This document shows, piece by piece, positions 11,298-21,469 of a stretch of DNA of 64,000 nt. The first letter of the stretch is position 1, and each line of letters begins with the position of its first letter. The stretch is from Rachicladosporium sp. CCFEE 5018 (Eukaryota; Ascomycota; Dothideomycetes; Cladosporiales; Cladosporiaceae), in the NCBI GenBank assembly GCA_002077045.2, contig KZ111158.1:195029-259028 (forward strand), in the 5' to 3' direction. The position numbers were made by a program, and so were the translations under genes. The notes under the pieces were generated by a model. The model was not told the DNA's origin. It made no database searches and saw only the letters and a list, made by a program, of their open reading frames with translations.

Positions 11298-13551
11298 ATG
11301 GCCACGCGCAGCACCTCCCGCCGTCTCCTCCGCGCCGCCGGCTACCTCTCTGCCGCTACAACAGTCGGCGCAGGAGCTCTGTACGTGATCTACCGTCCCC
11401 GCGACGTGCCGGGACTCGAAGCTGCTTCCGTCCCACCTCCTACCTACGGCGAGGGTGGTGTCTTTCGGCCACCCTCGTTCCCACGGATCAAGACTCGCGA
11501 GGAGCAGATTGCGGATCTCAAGGCGAGCGCAGGGGTGATCACAGATGCCGTCAAGAAGGCAGGTAGTAAGATCGCGCAGGCTGTCAAAGGGCAGGATGTA
11601 GCTGGCAAGGAAGTGGAAGGCGCGGAGTATGATCTGTTGATCATTGGAGGGGGAGCTACGGGAGCTGGTGTCGCACTTGACGCTGCGAGTAGAGGTCTCA
11701 AAGTTGCTGTTGTCGATCGAGATGACTTCGCTTCGGGGACAAGCAGTAAAAGCACGAAGCTTGTACATGGCGGTGTTCGATACCTGGAGAAAGCTGTCTG
11801 GCAGCTCGACTACAACCAGTACAAGCTTGTCGTCGAAGCTCTACGAGAGCGACGATACTTTCTGGACACTGCACCGCATCTCTCCTCCTGGCTCCCGATT
11901 ATGATTCCTGTCAAGAAGGCATGGCAAGTCCCCTACTTCTGGTTCGGTACAAAGTTCTACGACTTCCTCGCCGGCTCAGAGAACATTGAAAGCTCGTACT
12001 TCCTGACTCGCAGCAAAGCCTTGGATGCCTTCCCTATGCTGAAGAAAGATGACCTCTGGGGCGCTCTCGTCTACTATGATGGCGCACACAACGACTCCCG
12101 CATGAATGTCTCTTTGGCTATGACTGCAAGTCTCTACGGTGCAACAGTAGTGAACCACCTCGAAGTCACCGCTCTCGAAAAGGACGCATCTGGCAAGCTC
12201 TGCGGCGCTCAAGTCAAAGACGTGATCGCGGAGAAGAACGGCAAGCCCTCAGAACCCTTCACGATCAAGGCCAAAGGCATCATCAACGCCACTGGTCCCT
12301 TCACAGACGGCATCCGCAAACTCGACGACCAAAATGTACCTGAAATCGTTGCACCGAGCTCAGGCGTGCACGTTATCCTACCGGGCTTCTATGCTCCCAC
12401 GAACATGGGTCTCCTCGACCCCGCCACCTCCGACGGCCGCGTAATCTTCTTCCTCCCCTGGCAAGGCAACACGATCGCCGGCACGACAGACGCTCCTTGC
12501 GACGTGAAGCAGAACCCCATAGCCGGCGAGCAAGAAATCGAGTGGATCTTGAGTGAAGTTCAGAACTACCTCCAACCCGAGATCAACGTCCGCCGCGGCG
12601 ACGTGCTAGCAGCCTGGTCTGGTATTCGCCCTCTCGTCCGCGATCCGAAGAAATCCGCTTCTGAAGGTCTAGTCCGCAACCACCTTGTCACGACCTCCGA
12701 CTCAGGTCTCATAACCATCAGTGGCGGAAAATGGACGACCTATCGCCAAATGGCCGAAGAAGCAGTCGACGAAGCCATCTCGCTCTTCTCTCTGCACCCC
12801 ACGGGTGTCCCCGCCCCACCCTTAGTCTCAGGCGTGACCGGCTTCGAAGACCCCACGCCCCTCGACGGCGCTTGCCACACGCACAATTTGCGATTAGTAG
12901 GCGCGCACGGCTTCAGCAAAACTCTTTACATCAATTTGATCCAGCACTACGGGCTAGAGACTGAGGTGGCGAAGCACCTGTGTGAGAGCTACGGCGATCG
13001 CGCCTGGCAAGTCGCTGCTCTCTGCGCGCCCACCGAACTCCGCTTCCCTGTCCGCGGTATTCGTATCGCAACACTGTATCCCTACGTAGATGGTGAGATC
13101 CGCTACGCTGTGCGGCATGAGTACGCGCAGACTGCCATAGACGTGCTGGCGCGCAGAACCCGTCTCACGTTCCTGAATGCGCAAGCGAGTCTGGAGGCAT
13201 TGCCTATGGTTATCGATATGATGGGCGAAGAGCTCGGATGGGGCAAGGAGAGGAAGGCGGTGGAGTGGACGGAAGGTGTCCGCTTCCTGGGGAGCATGGG
13301 ACTGCCTAAGAGCAAGCTTGCGTTGACTAGGCAGGAGGTTGAGAGGGGGGAGGTGGGGAAGTATAGTGATGAGGAGTATGGGCTTTATGCGAGGCATGGT
13401 GAGTGATAGATGCGCATATTGAGTTGAAGGGGGAAATGCTGACATTTGTGCAGATAAGCCGGATGAGCTGCTAGAGTCGGACTCGCATCTTATCACGGGA
13501 CAAAACCCGGCGTTGAAGGAGGACTCGCATATTGTGAAGGAACAACAGTAG
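11298..13551 (+). CDS. GUT2: Mitochondrial FAD-dependent glycerol-3-phosphate dehydrogenase
   Basis: Two exons, 11298-13398 and 13454-13551. The 55-nt intron has a gtgagt donor and a tgctgac branch. The product is about 732 residues. An Arg/Ser-rich N-terminus followed by a hydrophobic stretch looks like a mitochondrial presequence with inner-membrane anchor. The FAD-binding motif (LLIIGGGATGAG) lies near residue 115, followed by SRGLKVAVVDRDDFASGTS and STKLVHGGVRYLE. The later block WSGIRPLVRDP and SGGKWTTYR are also typical. The enzyme oxidises glycerol-3-phosphate to dihydroxyacetone phosphate and passes electrons to quinone. Without splicing the frame ends at a TGA formed by the donor; splicing adds a short acidic tail ending VKEQQ. 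Confidence 0.95.
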
Positions 13552-13937
13552 TGGTGTCTGGACGGTAGGGCATGTAGGTTGGGAATCGAAGCTATTGCGT
13601 CTAAGAAATGGTACAGAAAAGCGAGGTGGCTACTTGATTTGGATAGGAAGCGGAGCTTTCCACTGACTCCCTTCCACTGCTTTCAGTGCTATGCCATAGC
13701 TGCTAAATTGGAGAGTCCCACCGGACCATTTGATGGCTTTCCACTACTCTGTCACGCTCTATCAAGCGCTGACGTTGTCAGGTCCACTCTCTTCCCACTC
13801 CGCCACCTGGTGCATCAGCACAACAGCTTAACTTCGCTTACCGCGCCCGACTGTTAGGTAAACGCCAATGTATCAGGCCTCATGCTCGCGATAGCTCATC
13901 TCGAATAGGCGCTGCTTCCTACGAGAGTGCATAGCGG
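13552..13937. other. Convergent intergenic spacer
   Basis: Lies between the 3' ends of GUT2 and the next minus-strand gene. No gene or repeat recognised. Confidence 0.5.
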
Positions 13938-14769
13938 CTACAAAGCTCCAGTGTCTCCGACTTCCGTGTTTGGTGATTTCACGTACTCCCGCAGAGTCGG
14001 GAATCTCTCCACCAACTGCTCGTAGACTGCCGAACCCCAGGGCGCGAACTGTGCAGCCACCTTATCCCAGTCAACCTGGAACGGCACCATCTCGTGCATA
14101 TCGCCGCCATCGCGATCTCCAACCTTGCGATATCGGCGCACCACGCGAGAGTCCTGCCCAGACAATGCGACTGCCATCGTAGCAACCCATGCCTTATCGT
14201 AGATTGCGTTCCAGGCTAGTTCGGTCTGATGCGCGGCAAGGCAGAAGCCTGACCATTCGGCGCACTCTTCCTCGAACCTGACTCTGTGACAGAGCTGGAT
14301 CGGTATCTCCTGACCGTCGCAGACTCCAGGAATATCCTGCCACTCTTTGTACGCGGCTTCAAGGTCTATGATGAGCTCTTGCACCGCGCTTCTGACGATC
14401 GGTATCGCTTCTCCACGAAGGCATTTGCAGATATGCAGTACTGGAGTCTCAACGAATCGAGCACAGCGACGTTCAAATTCGCGCGTGGAGACGAGCTCAT
14501 CTGAGCCGGACTGTATTGTGACGAATGGCTTAGAGGACCCGACTACAAGGTCCAGGATGTCCAGGCGTAATTCTTTGGGCAGGTCAAGCAGGCGGAACGA
14601 AGCTTGCTTCTCCAGCTCTGACGAAGTGGTAGTAGTTGGTGAATCCGTGGCAGACTCCTTGATTACTTACAAGAGGTCAGCAGATGCTACGTAGTATAGG
14701 CCACTGTCGGTATGATGCTTTCATTAGTGAGATGTGGCAGATCAGTGACATACCTGAATCTGCTGCCAT
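13938..14769 (-). CDS. LPKELRL-type hypothetical protein, family member 2
   Basis: Inferred two exons: a 16-nt exon at 14754-14769 and 13938-14665. The 88-nt intron has a gtatgt donor and CTGAC near the acceptor. The product is about 247 residues, the longest member of the family. The N-terminus is Thr/Ser-rich, then LLDLPKELRLDILDLVV. After a variable loop come FERRCARFVETPVLHICKCL and a helical segment. A C-terminal ~120-residue part with several Trp is not obvious in the shorter relatives. Function is unknown; the motif resembles the F-box/2EXR helix of fungal hypothetical proteins. Without the intron there is no in-frame ATG upstream of the conserved motif, which supports the spliced model. 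Confidence 0.6.
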
Positions 14770-15075
14770 CGTCGACAGAATACTGGCCGGACTCCCGACA
14801 AGTTCATGCAACGGTGTCTGGCACGAAATGTGATGAATTGCGCTTGCGAGGTCGCTGTAGTGGACTTGAAGTGTTTGCCGATCAAGCTAGAAGAAAAGAC
14901 GAAGTGGCATGTGCAAACAATCACAGAACTCACTTATTTGAGTTTCCAAGTCGTGAGGAAGGTGCGCTCGACCAGTCGCACGCCCTTGAACCCTTCCTGC
15001 CTTCCAGTGCGACCTTCCTCCCTGACGATAGAAATGGCAGTCCATCATCAGCCCCTTTCATAGCAACCCGTCACC
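14770..15075. other. Spacer between family members 2 and 3
   Basis: About 306 bp, presumably the promoter of member 2 and the 3' end of member 3. Nothing else recognised. Confidence 0.45.
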
Positions 15076-15588
15076 TCACGTAGTCTCGACCCGGTCATGC
15101 TTAAAGTGACCACCTTCACGAACACCCATATCAACAAATAGCGCCTGCCATTCCTTGCGGACCTTGACAGCAACGGCGATGCACCAATCAATCCCGAACA
15201 TTTCCTGAGCCAGATCATGAGCTCGTTGGCTTGAGGTAGGACTCCAGGCTAATGTGAGCTCGCGGCGCGTATTGCGCTTTTGGTCGTACTGCATCCTGAG
15301 GTCTTCTAGCACCTGCTCCATAGCCTTGCCGACTGTGGCAAGCGCATCATGTCTCAGGAGCGTGCACACATGGAGCGTGATGTTGTTCCCGAGCTGGGCA
15401 TAGCGAGGCTCAAATGTAGGATGGGAGCGATATTCAGCCAACTCTGTGATAGAGGGTTTGGCGCTTTCAATCGCATGCATGAGTATCTCCAGGCGGAGCT
15501 CTTTCGGCAATTCGAGGAGATGGCGGTTGCTGTTGGAAGCGTGGTCGGTGTGTAGAATGATGCCAGGTGAGGTATCATCGAGAGACAT
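15076..15588 (-). CDS. LPKELRL-type hypothetical protein, family member 3
   Basis: A 170-residue protein. The ATG at 15588 was chosen because the longer frame begins only with GTG. It contains HLLELPKELRLEILMHAIE, a variable segment, FEPRYAQL, and LHVCTLLRHDALATVGKAMEQ. These correspond in order to the same blocks in members 2 and 4. The C-terminal part (MFGIDWCIAVAVKVRKEWQ) parallels the Trp-containing part of member 2. It lies in tandem and same orientation with its neighbours, which suggests local duplication followed by strong divergence. Function unknown. Confidence 0.55.
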   Translation of the reverse strand: MSLDDTSPGIILHTDHASNSNRHLLELPKELRLEILMHAIESAKPSITELAEYRSHPTFEPRYAQLGNNITLHVCTLLRHDALATVGKAMEQVLEDLRMQYDQKRNTRRELTLAWSPTSSQRAHDLAQEMFGIDWCIAVAVKVRKEWQALFVDMGVREGGHFKHDRVETT

Positions 15589-15987
15589 GGTTGCTGGTAG
15601 ACTCCTGCTTTTGACCAACTGAAGCACGGCGTCGAATAGACAGTTGTACTTGTGTTACTGTCATGCGGGCGTGGACGAGAGTTAAGGTCGCGCAGGTACA
15701 TGTATTGTGAGGTGAATACGATGAAGTCCACAGCCTGCAGGAAAGAATAGAGGTTTCCAGAAGGCACAGTTGCCTGCCACGCCACGAAGCTGCATGAGCC
15801 TAGCTACCTAGGTGACCTGCCCCTCGCACGAACATTCGGACCTAGCCTAGCATACTGCATTGCACTCTAGCTACATTTCATCACGCCACAAGAGTCTGCA
15901 CACGCCCTATCATCGCCGTCGCTGGTTCAGTCAGAAGTCTTCGTAATGCGTACCAGCAGACTTCTTTCCACCCTTCCGATACCTCCT
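15589..15987. other. Spacer between family members 3 and 4
   Basis: About 400 bp with no recognisable gene. It presumably carries the promoter of member 3 and the 3' region of member 4. Confidence 0.4.
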
Positions 15988-16503
15988 CTAACATGCAGGA
16001 TGACCGGTGGCCTTCACATCGGCGAGACTCACCGCGCGGAACTCCTCGTCACCGTAAGCCAAGCTCCATCCCACGAGAGTCCGCGCCGCCATGTTGGTGT
16101 AGTCGGACCATCTGAACCACTCGAGGAGTACGTCCTGCAGGGCGACCAACGAGGCCGCGTCGAGCGATGTGATCCTGTCGTACATTGAGTCTCTGATGCC
16201 TTCCTAGACTAGCATCTCGGAATGAAGCGCACGAGCTAGAGCGTCTAGTGCGTTGAAAACCATGGGGAAGACTTCGTCACGAACCAACTTGCAGGTGTCG
16301 AGCAGAGGCAGCTCGGAGAAGAGGGCACAGCGCTGCTCAAAGTCGCGCTTCGAGATGAGGATGACGGATTCCTCAGCCTTCTTTGCCGATGGAGTGGAGC
16401 TGCTGACCACGAATTTAGAAATCATGAGGCGAAGTTCTTTTGGTAGGTTGAGCAGGCGGGATGGTGTTGGCTTCGTAGCTTTGTGTGGTGATCGACTGTC
16501 CAT
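15988..16503 (-). pseudogene. LPKELRL-type family member 4, interrupted by an in-frame TAG
   Basis: The ATG at 16503 opens a 99-residue frame containing LLNLPKELRLMISKFVV, FEQRCALFSELPLLDTCKLV and RDEVFPMVFNAL, matching members 1-3 block for block. It stops at a TAG at 16204-16206. The same frame then stays open for about 66 more residues (MYDRITSLDAASL onward, with WFRWSDYTN), similar in length and Trp content to the C-terminal parts of members 2 and 3. The simplest reading is a nonsense mutation in a once longer gene. A truncated functional protein, stop readthrough or a base-call error are alternatives. The frame is also open upstream to an ATG at 16860 with a hydrophobic segment, which I regard as 5' flank. 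Confidence 0.55.
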
Positions 16504-18011
16504 GGTGATGTATGTGTTTTCGCGGCCCAGGTGGTAGCCATCGAGTCTGTAGAAACATGAGCGCGAAGTGATGGGAGACGAAATTGGCGCACGCGTCGCA
16601 TGAATGCAAGCAGGGGAGTGCCATATCTGTTGTGTGATGCTCGACGATGCTCGATGCGATATCGTAGTTGATATCACGTTACAGCCAAGTAGGCGATTTG
16701 CGCTAGTGATGAAAGCGTGGTGGAACCAGCAGTACAATTGCGAGAGGAAGAGGATGAAAAGTATTGACGCGTAGCAGATGAGCAGACTTGGCAAAGATGC
16801 CCAGAGGAAAGTACGATCAGAGGAAGCAGCGTTCTTGCCATCACCTACCACCTTCGACATAATGCAATGATCTACGCTGACGACAGCACGACTGCCAGTC
16901 AGTGACCTTCTGAGCTTCGCTGCTCACCCCGCTATGTACTATCTGGGACCAGCATCCAGCGCCAACTCCCACCAACATCTCCCCAACATGACCAGCGAGA
17001 TCTCGAAGCGTCCATCAGATACCGTCGTAGGCAAATGTATGCATCAAAGTGAACCGCAAATGCACCCAGTGAAGGGCACACCGCAAGTCCGTAATTCAGT
17101 GCTTGACTCTATTTCCTTTGTCTCATCACCTGCACGCTTCGAGATCTCTCTTGCCCCGCTGCCATACACATGGCCAACGAATCTGGCTGCTTTGACACAG
17201 CTCTCGACGCAGACCGTGAAGTCCGCTCGAGCAGACCCAAAAAGGTGTGTGAACTCCTCGCATCAAGAATAAGCCCCATCGAGTAACCTGACTTCGTCTC
17301 CGATTGCAAGTCGAGTGAAGCGCGTTCGGAGAGATCAGTCAGGCATTCGCATAACTATTGATCTTGACGAATGGCCCTCTGCGCCAACCTTGAGTCCAAC
17401 TTGCTCACCATAGTACCTGACATGTCTCCTCCGGATGTCAGCAAGCCAGCAGCGAGATCAGCACGCCAGGAGCGCAGACTCATATCATCGTCTCCTCGTG
17501 AAAGGCAGCACCGAAGTACCGGTCTCGTAGCATGGTATGGTCCGAGCTGACAAGCCTTGAAGAAGGAGTGCAAGCAACAAGGCAGGGTGTGATGAGGGAT
17601 GGAGGTCGGCCGAGGTGGGCCGCATGTGCTTCTGTGGCGGCGCTTTTCAGCAGGTGCTATTGAAGCGTCCGGGGACTTTCTCCCAAAGCTGTGTGTTGAT
17701 GACTGCCATGTGACTGTCTGTACGTGAGCTTCGACTGCGAATTGTTGAGCGAGGAGTTGGGAGGAGGAAGGAAATGAAGTCGACTTTTCTGATGAAGAGC
17801 TGCTGGCTTGGCAATGCGGAACGCTGCCGCTTCGCGTGGTCTTCGCGACTTCACTTCCTCACGAGCTAGGCATGTAGGCGGTAGGCGATTCTCCAGGATA
17901 CTTGAGGCTCTTACCCTGTTCACTTCTGACTCTTGTTCACTCGCAACCCCTATAAACTCATAGTAGCACCCAACAGAAGGTATAGGACAATCCACTCATA
18001 CCACCGCCAAG
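16504..18011. other. 1.5-kb intergenic region
   Basis: Lies between divergent genes (family member 4 and the Rae1 gene). I searched it for another copy of the LPKELRL family and found none. The open frames present are short and unremarkable. Confidence 0.45.
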
Positions 18012-19208
18012 ATGCAGCGCAGAACTAACAAGATCGGCAGCACTCACAACCCTGATCAGTCGCCGCGAACGCCGCGCACTGTCAGATCACCTGGCTACGA
18101 ATCGGTCGAGATGGCTGGCCTCTTCGGCAATTCATCGGCGGCATCAGCAGCGAACCCAACACAAGGCGACCTTAGCAAGGATGTACCTCTGAGCAATCCA
18201 CCAGAAGACAGCATATCGGATCTTCGATTCTCACCACAGTCCGAACACCTGGCAGTCGCATCATGGGACAAGAAGGTGCGAATATACGAGATTGATGGCA
18301 ATGGGCAAAGTCAAGGGAAGGCGATGTTCGAGCATGAAGGTCCAGTGCTCTCCTGCTGCTGGTCGAAGGACGGTCAGAAGGTTTTCGGCGGAGGCGCAGA
18401 CAAGGCAGCGCGCATGCTGGATCTCGCAGCAGGCGCAACAACAGCACAGCAAGTCGCAGTGCACGACCAACCCATCAAATGCGTCGAAAGCATTTTCGTC
18501 AACGGCCAACATATGCTCGTAACTGGAAGCTGGGATAAGACGATCAAGTACTGGGACCTTCGACAACAACAAGCCGTCGCAACAGTGACCTGTCAAGACC
18601 GCGTCTACTCCATGGATGTCCGCCATAACGCTTCGACGAACAACACCGAGCTCCTCGTGGTGGGCACAGCGGAGCGATGGGTAAACGTCATTGACCTCAA
18701 GAACCCGGGCACATTCTTCAAGTCCATCCAATCACCTCTCAAGTTCCAGACCCGCGTAGTGCGGACTTTCACAGACGCCACCGGTTACGCAGTAGGCAGC
18801 ATCGAAGGCCGCTGCGCGATCCAATACATCCCTGAGGACAAGCAATCCAACAACTTCTCATTTAAATGCCACCGCGCGACCTCGCCCACAGATCGGAATA
18901 CCCAGAACGTCTACAGCGTCAACGCCATATCCTTCCACCCTGTCCACGGCACTTTTAGCACAGCTGGCGCGGACGGCACGTTCCACTTCTGGGACAAGGA
19001 TGCGAAGCACAGACTAAAGGGCTACCCGGAGGTGGGTGGGAGTATCACAGCGACGGACTTCAATCGGACGGGAAGTATCTTTGCGTATGCGGTGAGCTAT
19101 GATTGGAGTAAAGGGCATTCGAGCAATCGTCCGGATTACCCGAATAAGATTATGTTACATCCGGTGCAAGGGGATGAGTGCAAGCCGAGGGAGGCGAAGA
19201 AGCGGTGA
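18012..19208 (+). CDS. Rae1/Gle2 WD-repeat mRNA export factor (nucleoporin)
   Basis: A 398-residue single-exon WD40 protein. Propeller blades are visible from SISDLRFSPQSEHLAVASWD through GPVLSCCWSKDG, MLVTGSWDKTIKYWDLR, VNAISFHPVHGTFSTAGAD to GGSITATDFN. The DRVYSMDV, VGTAERWVNV and GSIEGRCAIQYI segments are characteristic of Rae1/Gle2/Bub3-type propellers. The ending, SYDWSKGHSSNRPDYPNKI, is typical of Rae1. The family binds the Nup98-type GLEBS motif and works in mRNA export at the nuclear pore. The first ATG gives an Arg/Ser/Thr/Pro-rich 33-residue extension; an internal ATG at 18111 (MAGLFGNSS) resembles usual family starts and may be the real one. Confidence 0.92.
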   Translation: MQRRTNKIGSTHNPDQSPRTPRTVRSPGYESVEMAGLFGNSSAASAANPTQGDLSKDVPLSNPPEDSISDLRFSPQSEHLAVASWDKKVRIYEIDGNGQSQGKAMFEHEGPVLSCCWSKDGQKVFGGGADKAARMLDLAAGATTAQQVAVHDQPIKCVESIFVNGQHMLVTGSWDKTIKYWDLRQQQAVATVTCQDRVYSMDVRHNASTNNTELLVVGTAERWVNVIDLKNPGTFFKSIQSPLKFQTRVVRTFTDATGYAVGSIEGRCAIQYIPEDKQSNNFSFKCHRATSPTDRNTQNVYSVNAISFHPVHGTFSTAGADGTFHFWDKDAKHRLKGYPEVGGSITATDFNRTGSIFAYAVSYDWSKGHSSNRPDYPNKIMLHPVQGDECKPREAKKR

Positions 19209-19552
19209 TGAGTCAGTGAGTGATTTGGTCGAAGAAGATATTCGGTTGATCGAGTGCAACAGCGTGGAATGTGCGGCTTCGGGTCATACCTCTGCAGGCG
19301 TAGCGCATTTTGGTGGCACAGCTGGAGTAAACTACGGAGTTGCGTCATATCTCGGCTAACGACAGAGAGCTGGCATAGACTGCGCGAGGGTTGGCAACAG
19401 GCAGGCGCAAGTCAATGGAGGAGCGAGTCGAAGTGATTTCGAGGCCGCTTCACGGGGTCGAATAGCATGTACGATGACAAAGCACACGGGTAATCCACCA
19501 TCGATGAGTCTCATCAAGTAGCACAACGGCACTTTATGTAAACGCAGTGTTC
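19209..19552. other. Convergent intergenic spacer
   Basis: About 344 bp between the 3' ends of the Rae1 and F-box genes; nothing recognised beyond presumed terminators. Confidence 0.5.
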
Positions 19553-20881
19553 CTATAGCATCCTATCCGGCGGCCCATACCGCCTCATCCGCTCTTTACT
19601 CCAGCGATTCGCCTCTGGACTGCCAAGCAGTCTGCCCTTGCCAAAGGCGTACTCCAGCTTTTCCTTCACCTCCGCGCCCTTCCTCGTGATCTCGCTTGGA
19701 CCGATGGCATCCCCACGGCTACGGAACTTGGGTTCACCCGGAACTTTGAAGTAGATGAGACGATCCTCTGCGAAGAGATCATCAAGCTGAAGAAAGCTGA
19801 TCGTGCAGTCCGCGCTAGAGATATACTCGAGTAAAGGCTTCCATGCGCCAGAATAGAGGTGCAGTTCTTGGAGTGTCAAGTGGGTGAGTGAAGTGTTCTG
19901 GAGGAATGTATGCAGACCGGCTGCTCGGGTGTGTATGCCACTGAGTTTCAACGTCCTCAGCGAAGGCAGCTTCAGGCCGAAGATGGAGCAGTTGAGCCAC
20001 TCTTGCTCGATCGATGTGTCCACATACTCGGCTGTGTGTCGTCGCAGGGTATACCAATGCAGTGTCAGACTCTCGAGGTTTGGCATTGCTTCGATAAGAG
20101 CTTGCAGTGCCCAGACCTGCCCGGTGAGCGAGCCACACCTCGGCAAAGGATTGCCGCGATGATGCGTGAAGCTGGAAGAGAGATGTCTGACGGCACTGAA
20201 ATGCGGCCAGATCTCGTATCTCTTGAGCGAGTCGTGCCCTGGAGTAGCGAAGTGGCCTTGTACGGAATTCCCACAAGCTGGAATGACAGCAAGCGGGGCG
20301 CTGCAGTAGTCTTGGTCGGCGAAGAGATCCAGATGCTCGACGTCCAGCTTGCTTTCGCGTAGCGCGAGGAGGATGCCTTTGGCAAGGCGACCGGCGGTCA
20401 GCGATTGCGCTTTCCAGCCGGATTCCATCAACTCAGTACTGTCTTCTGGCGTCAGGCGAGCGCGTAAGAGCTTCAGAGGCGTGCCGGCTAGGTCGAATTG
20501 GTGAAGGGTGAAACACTTTGACAGCAGTGAAAGGTCGTTCGCTTCATCATGCTCCTCTCGACTAGTACATGTGATCGTCAACGCGTCTAGTATACAGGCC
20601 AGAGTATGGTAGGATCCGTCGTGAAGAGTGTTGCACGGCACTGTAAGACCTTGGAGAAGGAGATTTAGATTGTCAGATTCGTGTAAATGATTGACTTTAT
20701 TCAATGACACAGTGCCCAGAGCGATCGATTTCCGATTGAAAGCTATCCGGAAGCATCCTCGGGAAGCCTTTATAGCCAATTGCCTGCACGTTACGCGCAG
20801 GCTACAAATGTCGATGGTGTGTAGCTGCTTTGCTATGTTTTCTACAAGTTCCTCTGGGAGCGATGGCATTGAAACTGCCAT
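19553..20881 (-). CDS. F-box protein with leucine-rich C-terminal region
   Basis: A 442-residue single-exon gene. The ATG at 20881 is the first ATG in frame; longer frames begin only at a GTG. Residues ~5-45 form an F-box (MPSLPEELVENIAKQLHTID, then SLRVTCRQLAIKASR). Imperfect leucine-rich stretches follow, such as MPNLESLTLHW, LPSLRTLKLSGIHT and TSLTHLTLQELHLY. F-box proteins usually act as substrate receptors of SCF ubiquitin ligases; the target is unknown. The C-terminus is basic (SKERMRRYG). It is divergent from the lactonase gene. Confidence 0.75.
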   Translation of the reverse strand: MAVSMPSLPEELVENIAKQLHTIDICSLRVTCRQLAIKASRGCFRIAFNRKSIALGTVSLNKVNHLHESDNLNLLLQGLTVPCNTLHDGSYHTLACILDALTITCTSREEHDEANDLSLLSKCFTLHQFDLAGTPLKLLRARLTPEDSTELMESGWKAQSLTAGRLAKGILLALRESKLDVEHLDLFADQDYCSAPLAVIPACGNSVQGHFATPGHDSLKRYEIWPHFSAVRHLSSSFTHHRGNPLPRCGSLTGQVWALQALIEAMPNLESLTLHWYTLRRHTAEYVDTSIEQEWLNCSIFGLKLPSLRTLKLSGIHTRAAGLHTFLQNTSLTHLTLQELHLYSGAWKPLLEYISSADCTISFLQLDDLFAEDRLIYFKVPGEPKFRSRGDAIGPSEITRKGAEVKEKLEYAFGKGRLLGSPEANRWSKERMRRYGPPDRML

Positions 20882-21469
20882 AGCTGCCTTACTGGTTCGA
20901 GACGAGAATCGAACGTGGGTGTCTATCAATTGCACATCTTCGGCTGCTGTCACTCAATTGATGCGGCGCAGTGTGGGCGCTGTATGGGCGCGTAGTCTAG
21001 CTACATCGACGCTCGCCCGAGTACCTTGCATGATGCGGTCAATGGCCTCCGACTTGCAGTCAAAGGCCGTGTCACGACCATCGCAAGCCATTGTGACTTC
21101 CTCAGTGTGTAAGTTAGAGAATATATCGGCTCATTTGCGCGCCTGACGCTGTGGTGTTCAACAACAAAGTACTGTGTTGGAGGTAACATCTGCCGAGAAG
21201 CTAAGCGTCCGGCGAAAAGTGTGTCCGCCTCTATGCCCTCGTTCGCCAAGTCAAAACATCCCCTCTTTCTCAATCCTTGCTCTGCCATCCTACACCCGCC
21301 TCTTCATGCTAGGATCTTACAGCGTATATGACTTGCAGAGAGGGGTAGGCATCGCTGTGATGGAGCCGACATGGCTGTGACATCAGCGTCGCGCTGCGAG
21401 CAGCATATAAGAAGGGCACTGGGTGAGAACAGTTTCTTCAATCCCACTCCAATTCCTAAGCTGTTCAAC
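20882..21469. promoter_or_regulatory. Divergent promoter region, F-box gene / lactonase, with TATA box
   Basis: 588 bp between divergent starts. A TATA-like element (catataag, TATAA at 21406-21410) lies about 60 bp upstream of the lactonase ATG at 21470, a usual distance for a fungal core promoter with a short leader. No element could be assigned to the F-box gene. Confidence 0.45.

Noticed and set aside
16504..16860. N-terminal membrane-segment extension of family member 4
   Set aside because: Open by chance as far as can be seen; members 1-3 have no such segment and the ATG at 16503 sits properly before the conserved helix.
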